Below, piece after piece: positions 1-8,419 of a stretch of 13,408 nt of DNA (the first letter of the stretch is position 1; the number at the start of each line of letters is the position of its first letter). The position numbers and the translations under genes were made by a program. The stretch comes from JBHIET01 sp046760785 (GTDB taxonomy: Bacteria; Chloroflexota; Anaerolineae; B4-G1), in NCBI GenBank assembly GCA_046760785.1, contig JBHIET010000087.1:1-13408 (forward strand), written 5' to 3'. The notes beneath the pieces were generated by a model. That model had not been told where the DNA came from and did no database searches. It saw only the letters and a list, made by a program, of their open reading frames with translations.

Positions 1-108
1 TCAGCTATGATCTGTACAATCACTGTTACGATTTCCAGGGGTGCGAAAAACGGGCCAAGTGCGTCGCACCTTGCTCTATTCAGCAATTCGCGTTCTTTTT
101 GAAGCGGC

Positions 109-137
109 TTGCAAGAGGATAGTCTGCGTGGTACAAT
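109..137 (+). promoter_or_regulatory. Sigma70-type promoter of the Uma2-family gene
   Basis: The -35-like TTGCAA (109-114) and -10-like TACAAT (132-137) are separated by exactly 17 bases. The -10 box is preceded by TG plus one base, the extended -10 arrangement. Transcription would start near 144, leaving a leader of about 47 bases before the GTG at 191. This favours 191 over the upstream ATG at 41 as the translation start. A near-identical promoter (TTGCAC, 17 bases, TACAAT) lies on the other strand before the LipS1-like gene. Confidence 0.6.
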
Positions 138-176
138 CTGGTCAGGTGAGTTGTCAATTTCGCATTGCTGCCGGGC

Positions 177-184
177 AGGAGGAG
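177..184 (+). promoter_or_regulatory. Ribosome binding site deciding the Uma2 start
   Basis: AGGAGGAG at 177-184 lies 6 bases before the GTG at 191-193. It is a strong match to the 16S anti-Shine-Dalgarno sequence and shows that the open frame upstream of 191 is not translated. The residues it would encode resemble nothing in the family. Confidence 0.7.
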
Positions 185-190
185 TGGACA

Positions 191-876
191 GTGATAGACA
201 CGGCGAGAGAACTGGTGAAGCGACTGAAAGAGCCGCCTCCGCTGCCGTTGGATGATGACCTGCGGCGCGAATTGTTGGAGGTGCTATTGGTTCCGCCACA
301 GCAGCACGAGATGACATACGAAGAGTTCCTGGCCTGGGCTGACGAGGACACGCTGGCCGAGTGGGTGGACGGAGAGGTGGTGATGTACGGCCCAGCGAGC
401 GCTAGACATCAAGATATTTCCGGTTTTTTGCAGAGTGTGCTGCGTTCTTTCGTAGAAGTGCGCGGTTGGGTATGGTGCGCAGTGCCCCTTTCCAGATGAA
501 GCTGGCGCAATCTGGCCGCGAACCGGACTTGCTGTTCGTATCTCAGGAGCACCTGGAGCGATTCAGAGAGACCTACGTGGACGGCCCGGCCGATCTGGTG
601 GTGGAGATCGTCTCGCCGGAGAGCGCGGAGCGTGACCGGGGAACAAAGTTCTACGAGTACGAGGAGACCGGCATCCCCGAGTATTGGCTGATTGACCCAC
701 AGCGGGAGCAGGCCGAGTTCTATCGCCTCGACGAACAGGGGCATTATGGCCTGATTTCCCCGGACGCAGAAGGGGTGTACCGCTCGGAAGTGTTACCTGG
801 TTTCTGGCTGCACGTGGATTGGCTGTGGCAGCCTCCTCGGGTGCTGGACGCACTGCGAGAGCTGGGACTTGTTTGA
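191..876 (+). pseudogene. Uma2 (DUF820) family PD-(D/E)XK nuclease-like protein, frameshifted
   Basis: Two overlapping frames together encode one Uma2-family protein. The first, from GTG 191, carries the N-terminal MTYEEFLAWADEDTLAEWVDGE block. The second, from about 466, carries REPDLLFV, DLVVEIVSPES, KFYEYEETGIPEYWLIDP and the C-terminal strand region. Joining them needs one inserted base around 464-469, after VEVRG, where relatives read on into GMVRSAPF. The PD, E and K residues of the nuclease-like core are all present in the second part. Restored, the protein would be about 229 residues, longer than a typical Uma2 protein of about 190 because of a proline-rich N-terminal stretch (about residues 10-35). 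Promoter and ribosome binding site are intact, so the break looks recent or is a sequencing error. No slippery heptamer suggests programmed frameshifting. Uma2 proteins are abundant in cyanobacteria and Chloroflexota, and their cellular role is poorly defined. The gene converges with the GlmS paralogue 40 bases away. Confidence 0.8.
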
Positions 877-916
877 AACCAGTGGAGCAAATTGGCAATT
901 TGTCCTGCCGCGCACT

Positions 917-2707
917 TCAATCCACCGTCAGCGTCTTGCTCAGGTTGCGCGGGAAATCGGGGTCGTAGCCGCGAGCCAGGCTGAGCCGGTAGGATAGCAG
1001 TTGCAGGGGCAGAGTGGCCAGTAGCGGGTTGAGGAGCGGGCCAACCTGGGGCAGCACGATCAGATCGTGGGCGTTGGCTCGCAGCCGCTCGTCCTCCTCC
1101 CCGATGACGACGGCCCGCCCGCCCCGGCAGGTGGTCTCGTTGATGCCGCTCACCAGCAGTGGCACGTCCTCCGGCCCGGCGACGAAGATGACCGGGTAGC
1201 CCTGGTACACGGCTGAAAGCGGGCCGTGCTTGAACTCGGTCGAAAGCATCCCCTCACAGTGAGCGTAGGTCACTTCCTTGAGCTTCAGCGCCCCCTCCAG
1301 CGCGATGGGGTAGGTGAGGCCGTAGCCCAGGCAGTAGAGATCATCCTGGCTGGCCAAGGCTGGTTCCAGCACCGCTACCTGCGGCTCGACCAGCGTCAGC
1401 GCATCCTCCAATGATTCCGGCAGGCGGGCCAGCGGCTCGGTGGAATGCCCTCCCATCCGCAGCGCCAGGAACAGCAAAGCCACCATCTGGTTGGTAAAGG
1501 TCTTGGTGGCCGGAACGCTGATCTCGTAGCCGCAGGCCAGGGGAAGGTAGCGCTCGCTCTCATTCATCAGGGTGGAGCCCAGGACGTTGATCAGTCCGAG
1601 GATTCCCATACCCTGCTCCCGGGCGACCTCGACCGCGTTGAGCACGTCCTTGGTCTCCCCGCTCTGGCTGACAAAGACTCCCACGTCCTCCGGCCCCACC
1701 GCCGGCCCATATTGGGCGATGAACTGAGGGGCCAGGATGGGAATGGCGGCGCGTCTGGCCAAGCGGGCCAGGTAGACCGCGCCCAGTATACAGGCGTGAT
1801 AACTGGTGCCGCAGCCAACCAGGTAGAGATGGCGCGCAGCGGCTATGCGCTCAACCATCGGCGAGACGTGGGGAGATGCCTCCAGAAGGTGGATCAGTTC
1901 TCGCGCTGCACCGGGCTGCTCGTGGATCTCCTTGAGCATAAAGTGGAGGTAGCCTCCCTTCTCTGCCGCCTCCATGCTTTCGGTGATCTCCTCCACCTCC
2001 CGCTCGACGAGGCTGCCATCATCCACCCGCCGCAGTTCCACCCGGTCGGCCCGAAGTATGACGATCTCGCCATCTTGCACGCGCATGATGCGACGGGTGA
2101 GCGGCAGGATGGAGGGCAGGTCGGAGGAGACGCAGGTGGCCCCCTCGGCAAGACCGACCGCCAGCCCCGAGCCCTTCTTGAAAGCGTACAGCCGATTCTC
2201 CCCTACCCGCCCGATGGCGAAGGCGTAGTCTCCCTCCAGATCGTCGTAGGCGTGGCGGATTGCCTCCACCATATCGTATCCCTGGTCCACGTATTGCTCC
2301 ACGGCGTGGACGCAGGACTCGCCGTCGTTGGTGGAGCGGACGGTCATCCCCTCGGCGATGAACTGCTGGCGCAGCTCGACATTGTTGACCACGTTGCCGT
2401 TGTGGGCGCCCACCAGGTCGCCGTCAGAGTCCAGGTGAGGTTGGGCGTTGACCTGAGAGGGCGCACCGAAGGTGGCCCAGCGCAGTTGAATGATGCCCCG
2501 CTGGCCGGCCATCTCGGCGAACCCTAGCTGCGCTGCCACTTCATCTACCTTCCCCACGTCCTTGCGCAGATCAATGGTGCCGTTGCCATGCAGGGTGGCG
2601 CAACCTACCGAATCATACCCCCGGTAGGAGAGCCGCCGTCCGGCCTCGACCAGGATCTCGCCCAGCGGTTGTTCCTGTTCTACGACGATGCCGAAAATGC
2701 CGCACAT
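917..2707 (-). CDS. Divergent GlmS paralogue (class II glutamine amidotransferase + two SIS domains)
   Basis: This 596-residue protein has the full GFAT architecture: glutaminase about 2-240, SIS domains about 280-425 and 450-590. Cys2 is the N-terminal nucleophile after Met removal. RWAT (76-79), HNG (102-104) and Asp128 of the glutamine site are kept. In the isomerase half GCGTSYHA (298-305), SQSGET (347-352), EGALKLKE (from 471), KHGPL (493-497) and Lys591 in the C-terminal LSKTLTVD tail are kept. It departs from canonical GlmS in the glutamine pocket: HTRWATHG reads QLRWATFG, NAHPH reads NAQPH, and HNGIIEN reads HNGNVVN. The start is secure: AAGGAGA lies 3 bases before an ATG that puts Cys at position 2. 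It probably transfers amide nitrogen to a sugar phosphate, either fructose-6-phosphate as a second GlmS or a different ketose phosphate. The nearby canonical glmS makes the second possibility worth considering. A terminator-like hairpin precedes it. Confidence 0.85.
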   Translation of the reverse strand: MCGIFGIVVEQEQPLGEILVEAGRRLSYRGYDSVGCATLHGNGTIDLRKDVGKVDEVAAQLGFAEMAGQRGIIQLRWATFGAPSQVNAQPHLDSDGDLVGAHNGNVVNNVELRQQFIAEGMTVRSTNDGESCVHAVEQYVDQGYDMVEAIRHAYDDLEGDYAFAIGRVGENRLYAFKKGSGLAVGLAEGATCVSSDLPSILPLTRRIMRVQDGEIVILRADRVELRRVDDGSLVEREVEEITESMEAAEKGGYLHFMLKEIHEQPGAARELIHLLEASPHVSPMVERIAAARHLYLVGCGTSYHACILGAVYLARLARRAAIPILAPQFIAQYGPAVGPEDVGVFVSQSGETKDVLNAVEVAREQGMGILGLINVLGSTLMNESERYLPLACGYEISVPATKTFTNQMVALLFLALRMGGHSTEPLARLPESLEDALTLVEPQVAVLEPALASQDDLYCLGYGLTYPIALEGALKLKEVTYAHCEGMLSTEFKHGPLSAVYQGYPVIFVAGPEDVPLLVSGINETTCRGGRAVVIGEEDERLRANAHDLIVLPQVGPLLNPLLATLPLQLLSYRLSLARGYDPDFPRNLSKTLTVD

Positions 2708-2739
2708 AGTTCTCCTTGTTCGAAAGACGTGCCGTTGTC

Positions 2740-2770
2740 AAAAATCAAGACCCGGTCTGACCGAGTCCTG
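2740..2770 (-). terminator. Intrinsic terminator-like hairpin before the GlmS paralogue
   Basis: Read on the - strand, 2770-2746 forms an 11-pair stem (two G-U wobbles) with a CAG loop, followed by A and five T (2744-2740). It ends only 33 bases before the ATG of the GlmS paralogue and on its sense strand. It could therefore terminate read-through from upstream glmS or act as an attenuator in the paralogue's leader. There is no room for a complete promoter between the T-run and the ATG. A TTGACA at 2741-2736 has no -10 partner. It could also be one of the palindromic repeats common in this genome type. Confidence 0.5.
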
Positions 2771-3078
2771 AAAGCGATCCTGTTTGGTAACTACTTTGAC
2801 AATGTCAGGTTAACATAAAGCAGGCTGCACTTGCTCGCCGGTGCTCGTAGCCCCCGTCCCTTCGGGCTGAGCCTCAGGACGAAGCCTCGGGGGCGTCTCA
2901 AACGAGATTTGTCCGGAGAACACGCCCTTGTCTCCGAGAGCGTCGCCAGCGAGAGCATCTTACCCCGCCGAGCGGTGATTCTCCGCATGGGATGCCCCCG
3001 GGACGGGGGCTGGGAGCAGTGGCTGAGTAGTACGGAAGTTATACTTTTACGGCCCCTTAGGACGTAGGGCTTCGGACC
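2771..3078. other. Intergenic region between the two glmS genes
   Basis: No convincing gene is present; the short open frames on both strands lack recognisable motifs. It contains a perfect 11-base palindrome TGACAATGTCA (2797-2807) beside GTTAAC (2809-2814), which could be an operator. It also holds the large palindrome listed at 2850-2894 and a GC-rich hairpin with arms GCCCCC (2994-2999) and GGGGGC (3005-3010). No T-run follows that hairpin on either strand. A -10-like TATAAC occurs on the - strand near 3038-3043 without a good -35. I see no recognisable glmS ribozyme, though the region is long for a leader and could carry another RNA element. Confidence 0.4.
2850..2894. repeat. 45-base interrupted palindrome, REP-like
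   Basis: The arms match in register around a single central base at 2872. Outer arms are GCCCCCG (2850-2856) and CGGGGGC (2888-2894), middle arms CTTCG and CGAAG, inner arms CTGAG and CTCAG. Symmetric 3-base and 2-base mismatched bulges separate them, so 17 of 22 positions pair. This nested symmetry is typical of dispersed REP-like elements rather than a simple terminator. The core resembles the CTTCG...CTCAGGACGAAG family of intergenic repeats seen in many environmental genomes, which is a recollection and not a search result. Confidence 0.55.
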
Positions 3079-4923
<1,845 letters not shown>

Positions 4924-4929
4924 AGTATT

Positions 4930-4935
4930 CCTCCT
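4930..4935 (-). promoter_or_regulatory. glmS ribosome binding site
   Basis: AGGAGG on the - strand, 6 bases before the ATG at 4923. It decides the start that exposes Cys2 of the glutaminase domain and rules out the longer frame beginning at 4959. Confidence 0.8.
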
Positions 4936-5040
4936 GTAAGAGATGTGTGATAGTGCCACCGCAGGCCCCTTTGGCCCGGAAGTTGCCGTCCGGTTTTGCG
5001 TGGGTCTGCTTTCACCTCACCTCCTGCGTTTGGGTTCAGA

Positions 5041-6018
5041 CTACCTCACGGCCAGGGTGCAGCAACTTTCGATAAAGGAGCCACGTAACCCCATCCCCTG
5101 GCCCAGGCGGACGGTGGCCGGGTCGGGGTAGGCGACGGAGTTGACGCCGGCCAGCACTGCACGGCGCTCCATCTTGATCTTGACCGTGCCGGCGGGGCGG
5201 GCGCAGCCCAGCGTGAGGGGCGTCGTGGGGTTGAGGATGCGCGCCACGGCGGTCAGCCGCCCGACCGTCTCCGGCGCTATCACCGGTGCGTCCGCCATCG
5301 GCGTGTGGGGCAGGGGGCGCAGCACGACGATGACGACGACGTCGGCTCCGATGCGGGTGATCGTCTCCAGCGCGTTCAGTTCGCCGCGCAGTTGGCCGTA
5401 GTGCAACCCCACGATGACGTGCGGCGCGACCGGTATCTCTAGCTCGCGCAGCATCGCCAGCGCGTCGGCGTACTCTTCCGGCGAGTGGTCGAGGTGGAGC
5501 ACCTGATGGATCGTGTCCGCGTCGCCGACTATGTCAAAGAGCACCTGGTCAACTCTTGCCGCTTTCAACCCCTCCGCCGTCTCCCGATCCGGCAATCCGG
5601 TGTGGACGATGACGTCCAATCCCCAGTTCTTGAGTTGGGCGATGGCCTCCAGGTGGGGTTTGAGCGGCACCGTGCCGTGCGCGTCCGCGCCGCCGCTGAC
5701 CAGGACGCCTTCGCAGCCCTGCTCGATCAGCCGTTTGCCCACGGCGAGCATATCCTGCGGCGTGGGAGCGTTCCGCATACCGGCGAGGAGTTGACCCTTG
5801 CAATGCTCGCATTGCAGGGCGCACTGTTGCCCGGTCACGCTGATGCTGGCAAAGCGGTGCGGCGTGTTGTGGTAATCTTCCGTCTCGTACCGTTTGGCTC
5901 CCGGCACGGCGAAGGAGAGTGTGTCTGGATGATGAGCGCGGCGCACGTCCCAGGCGGTAGATCGCAGTTCATCCCAGGGACGGCGGAAGAGGGTTTCGAG
6001 GTTGGACGAGTTGATCAC
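5041..6018 (-). CDS. lipS2: Radical SAM protein, LipS2-like half of a split lipoyl synthase
   Basis: With the GTG at 6018 the protein has 325 residues. A radical SAM motif CX3CX2C (Cys66, Cys70, Cys73) follows the strand FASISVTG. Further on are VSGGAD (about 108-113), PHVIVGLHYG (about 199-208), GCARPAG with Cys272, and a terminal ESCC with Cys319 and Cys320. These late cysteines could ligate an auxiliary [4Fe-4S] cluster; the RSSY-type tail of classical LipA is absent. The frame is open back to 6162, but GTG 6018 is preferred: GGAG lies 5 bases before it, and its GTGA overlaps the stop of the restriction gene by 4 bases. In the LipS1/LipS2 systems both enzymes together insert sulfur at C6 and C8 of protein-bound octanoate. 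Assignment rests on motif layout and on the neighbouring ligases, LipT-like and LipS1-like genes. The 1/2 numbering is tentative. A generic biotin-synthase-like radical SAM enzyme is the alternative. Confidence 0.65.
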   Translation of the reverse strand: MINSSNLETLFRRPWDELRSTAWDVRRAHHPDTLSFAVPGAKRYETEDYHNTPHRFASISVTGQQCALQCEHCKGQLLAGMRNAPTPQDMLAVGKRLIEQGCEGVLVSGGADAHGTVPLKPHLEAIAQLKNWGLDVIVHTGLPDRETAEGLKAARVDQVLFDIVGDADTIHQVLHLDHSPEEYADALAMLRELEIPVAPHVIVGLHYGQLRGELNALETITRIGADVVVIVVLRPLPHTPMADAPVIAPETVGRLTAVARILNPTTPLTLGCARPAGTVKIKMERRAVLAGVNSVAYPDPATVRLGQGMGLRGSFIESCCTLAVR

Positions 6019-7130
6019 CGTGGCTCCGGCAAATAGTCCGCCAGTGGGACGCTTTGGATCGCTTCTTTCAAAAAGCTGCCGACTTCCGAGTGGCGCATAT
6101 TTACGAGGGGATGCTCGAATCCCATCCTGTGGTTGAGAATTTGGGTTATTTCCTGAGGCCAATACGCCATACTCATTTGGACAATGTCGCCTTCTACCTG
6201 GCGGGCTAAATTCTGGATTTTGCTGCCCCGTCCGATGCGGTCAACGATGATGATAGTCGCCATGTACCACGTAGAGCGACCTAATTCTATCTCGCGTGCA
6301 AATCGCGTCACTTTGTCCAGCGAGATTTCCGGGTTTCCGCGACCGATGAATCCAATGTCGAAGCGTATCCCTTGCCCTGCTTGCCAAAGCGCTGTGGCGT
6401 CGCTCTCTCTCCTGCCCTTCTGCGAAGACAGCCAAAACTCGCGCTCGAATTGTTTTGGCCCATCTGAGCCGACGAAATGAAAGCCGAGGATGTGTAACAG
6501 TGAGCCGAGCACCAGGCGTTCGAACAGCTTGCCGTAGACAGATTTCTCCGAACCGCGTATGGTGAGGGTCTGTGCTCCGACCGCTCCGAGCAGATAGACC
6601 ATAAACTTCCAACTGAGATCGGTGGTCAGTTTCTCTCCGAGGCGTATCTCGCCGCCGAGTTGACCGAATTCGGTCTGGCTTTCCCGGATAACTTGCTCAC
6701 AAGTCGCAACGTACCGTTCCCGATACTCTGCCAACAAGCTGGCATCGTCACGGAGCACATTTTGGCTGGCCTTACCGGTCAACCCTAATGCCCATTGCGC
6801 CACCCATCTCTCGGATTTGGAGAGGCGTCCGCGCTCGAGTATTCTTGCGGCGATGGTTGGAATTTGTTCGACAAAGTCTGGCTGAGACTGAGAGCCTTTG
6901 AGGAACATGGCGACTGTAGCGGCGTTCAGGGCTGCCAATCTGCGGCGGGTCAGCATTTCGGTCGAGTCCCGCAGATTCCTGCCCGACAAGATGTCCAGCA
7001 CGACGGTTCTGACAGCGTCTAGCCCTATTCTCTCGACCAGTTCAGAGCCGTTGGCTTCGAGCAAGCTCAGCGACTCGGCGCTCATCAGCGCGGTCAGGTC
7101 GGTGATTTGAGGTTGTTGGCTTTGGTTCAT
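6015..7130 (-). CDS. Type II restriction endonuclease, probably CfrBI family
   Basis: A 371-residue soluble protein next to a DNA methyltransferase. The N-terminal half is helical and anonymous. The C-terminal part (about 195-335) carries the blocks I associate with CfrBI-type enzymes: YGKLFERLVLGSLL, FWLSS, RESDATALW, IRFDIGFIGRGNPEISLDKV and IIIVDRIG. RESDAT (241-246), FDIGF (257-261) and EISLDK (268-273) supply acidic residues and a lysine suitable for a PD-(D/E)XK site, though I cannot fix the exact catalytic set. CfrBI cuts CCWWGG; whether this protein shares that specificity is unknown. Several such hexamers (for example CCAAGG at 1354) occur in the window, so avoidance is not evident. 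The gene is visibly less GC-rich than the lipoate genes around it, consistent with acquisition by transfer. It ends in a GTGA overlap with the LipS2-like gene. A palindromic element separates it from the methyltransferase. Confidence 0.65.
   Translation of the reverse strand: MNQSQQPQITDLTALMSAESLSLLEANGSELVERIGLDAVRTVVLDILSGRNLRDSTEMLTRRRLAALNAATVAMFLKGSQSQPDFVEQIPTIAARILERGRLSKSERWVAQWALGLTGKASQNVLRDDASLLAEYRERYVATCEQVIRESQTEFGQLGGEIRLGEKLTTDLSWKFMVYLLGAVGAQTLTIRGSEKSVYGKLFERLVLGSLLHILGFHFVGSDGPKQFEREFWLSSQKGRRESDATALWQAGQGIRFDIGFIGRGNPEISLDKVTRFAREIELGRSTWYMATIIIVDRIGRGSKIQNLARQVEGDIVQMSMAYWPQEITQILNHRMGFEHPLVNMRHSEVGSFLKEAIQSVPLADYLPEPR
6024..6027 (-). promoter_or_regulatory. Ribosome binding site of the LipS2-like gene
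   Basis: GGAG on the - strand lies 5 bases before the GTG at 6018, inside the last codons of the restriction endonuclease gene. With the GTGA stop/start overlap it supports translational coupling and the shorter start. Confidence 0.55.
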
Positions 7131-7137
7131 TGAATGC

Positions 7138-7233
7138 CGTTCCCTTGTACCTTCTCAAAACGTAGGGGCGAACCCTGGCGGGCAGGCGCAAGACCTGCCC
7201 CTACCCCCAATTATTGACAAGATACGTTCCCTT
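7138..7233. mobile_element. MITE-like palindromic element with 9-base flanking direct repeats
   Basis: The gap between methyltransferase and endonuclease holds a palindrome (7162-7204) whose outer arms GTAGGGGCG and TGCCCCTAC pair with one G-T wobble. An inner GGCAGG...CCTGCC hairpin lies within it. The sequence CGTTCCCTT occurs at 7138-7146 and again at 7225-7233. The 78 bases between have imperfect terminal inverted repeats, 7148-7160 against 7224-7212, matching at 10 of 13 positions. Direct repeats outside inverted ends are what insertion of a small non-autonomous transposon would leave. There is no coding capacity. The GTAGGGGC...GCCCCTAC palindrome resembles dispersed repeats I know from Chloroflexota and cyanobacteria. 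Confidence 0.5.
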
Positions 7234-7234
7234 T

Positions 7235-8419
7235 TTACAGGAGCATATCGTCTGTCGAGATAGGTGGACAATTGATCAGGAAAACGTCTTGTATTTCTTC
7301 TTTGCCCAGCCACCTTTTCGCCCGTCGGCAGATCTCGCGGGTGTATTCTGGATTTATGTCAATCAGCACAAAGCGCCGGCCCAGTTTTGTTGCCGCCTGG
7401 CCTACAGTCCCTGTGCCGGCGAACGGGTCGAGAACGACGTCACCCACGAAGGAATAATAGGAGATGACTTTGCTCGCCAGTTCCTCGGGAAACACGGCCG
7501 GATGTTTTTTGTCGTGGGCCGGTTTGATGCGCCAGACGTTCGTCACCTCGTATCCGTCGCCTATTTTCGAGGCTCGCACCAATTCCTGTTTGGGGTGCGC
7601 TCGGATGTTCCAATCTATCAACCTGTCAGTGTGCTTGCGATATACCAGGACGTATTCGGTGACGGGAACGGCTTTGTATTGAAGTGGATTTCTGTCCGCC
7701 GCGAATCTGCGCCCGCGCCCGGTCGCCCATCCTGCTCCCTCTGGCTTTTCCCAGATGATGTCGTCAATAAAATCGAACCCTTCCTCGACGAACAAGCGGT
7801 GCATGTCGAACGGCACGGCGATTCTTGTGGATGACTTGCTTCTGTTAGCACGGCGTATCAGAATCGGCGAGATGTTCATCACAAAGAACCGCCCTTCGTT
7901 CAGCACGCGGTGGCAGAGTTGGATCACCTTGCGTATCTTGAGGAGATATTCTTCGTAAGTGATATATTCCGTGTATTCCGGTCTGGCGTTGTAATACGGC
8001 GGTGACGTAAAGACGAGATCAACTGATTCTGCCGGTATTTGTTGTAGAATCTCCTCGGCATCACCACAGGCGATCGTGTTTCTCAGAGCCGAGATTTTGT
8101 ACTGTTTGTTTTTTGTCCCGCCTTTCTTTTCCCCTCCGTTCTTTCTCAGTAGACGTTTTTCCAGCATCTCTTTTGAAGTCGTTTGGTCCACGCGAATCAG
8201 CGACGTTCGCGCGTCAATCACGATCTCGCCGATTCTTTCGCGTCGGTCTTGGCCCACGAGGGGAACGCGCCACACGTGATACCGGTCGTCTATTTCCGGC
8301 AATCCAAAAGCTACGGCTCCTGCCAGTTCCATATCCTCCAGCCAGGTCGCGGCTATGTGGCGTGCGTCTTGGACCGTAAGGATGGTATAGTTTCTCTGCG
8401 CGGCGACTGTGTTTCTCAT
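7235..8419 (-). CDS. Site-specific DNA methyltransferase (amino class, beta order) with an extra N-terminal domain
   Basis: This 394-residue enzyme transfers a methyl group from SAM to an exocyclic amino group of DNA. Motif IV TSPPYY (138-143) comes before motif I DPFAGTGT (331-338), the beta arrangement of N4-cytosine and N6-adenine methylases. IDINPEY (353-359) and KHPAVFPEEL (305-314) also fit. N4-cytosine methylation is plausible because the partner looks CfrBI-like, but this is inference. The methylase core begins near residue 110. Residues 10-90 form an additional domain with the pattern HVWRVPLV...GEIVIDARTSLIRVD, resembling PepSY-type folds, followed by a Lys/Gly-rich linker (92-108). 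Its ATG overlaps the TGA of the LipS1-like gene by 4 bases (ATGA, 8416-8419), so it is translated with that gene. Base composition is less GC-rich than the lipoate genes, suggesting transfer as a cassette with the endonuclease. Confidence 0.85.
   Translation of the reverse strand: MRNTVAAQRNYTILTVQDARHIAATWLEDMELAGAVAFGLPEIDDRYHVWRVPLVGQDRRERIGEIVIDARTSLIRVDQTTSKEMLEKRLLRKNGGEKKGGTKNKQYKISALRNTIACGDAEEILQQIPAESVDLVFTSPPYYNARPEYTEYITYEEYLLKIRKVIQLCHRVLNEGRFFVMNISPILIRRANRSKSSTRIAVPFDMHRLFVEEGFDFIDDIIWEKPEGAGWATGRGRRFAADRNPLQYKAVPVTEYVLVYRKHTDRLIDWNIRAHPKQELVRASKIGDGYEVTNVWRIKPAHDKKHPAVFPEELASKVISYYSFVGDVVLDPFAGTGTVGQAATKLGRRFVLIDINPEYTREICRRAKRWLGKEEIQDVFLINCPPISTDDMLL

Noticed and set aside
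41..190. Upstream extension of the Uma2 frame from ATG 41
   Set aside because: The promoter at 109-137 and the strong ribosome binding site at 177-184 lie inside it, and the encoded residues do not resemble the family.
888..902. CAAATT-GGC-AATTTG hairpin between the convergent Uma2 and GlmS-paralogue genes
   Set aside because: The stem is short and AT-rich with no T-run, so it is too weak to call a terminator.
2708..3078. glmS ribozyme upstream of the GlmS paralogue
   Set aside because: I could not find the conserved cleavage-site core or its pseudoknot layout; the visible structures are repeat-like.
6019..6162. Longer start for the LipS2-like protein at 6162
   Set aside because: It would lie within the endonuclease coding region; GTG 6018 has its own GGAG and the GTGA overlap.
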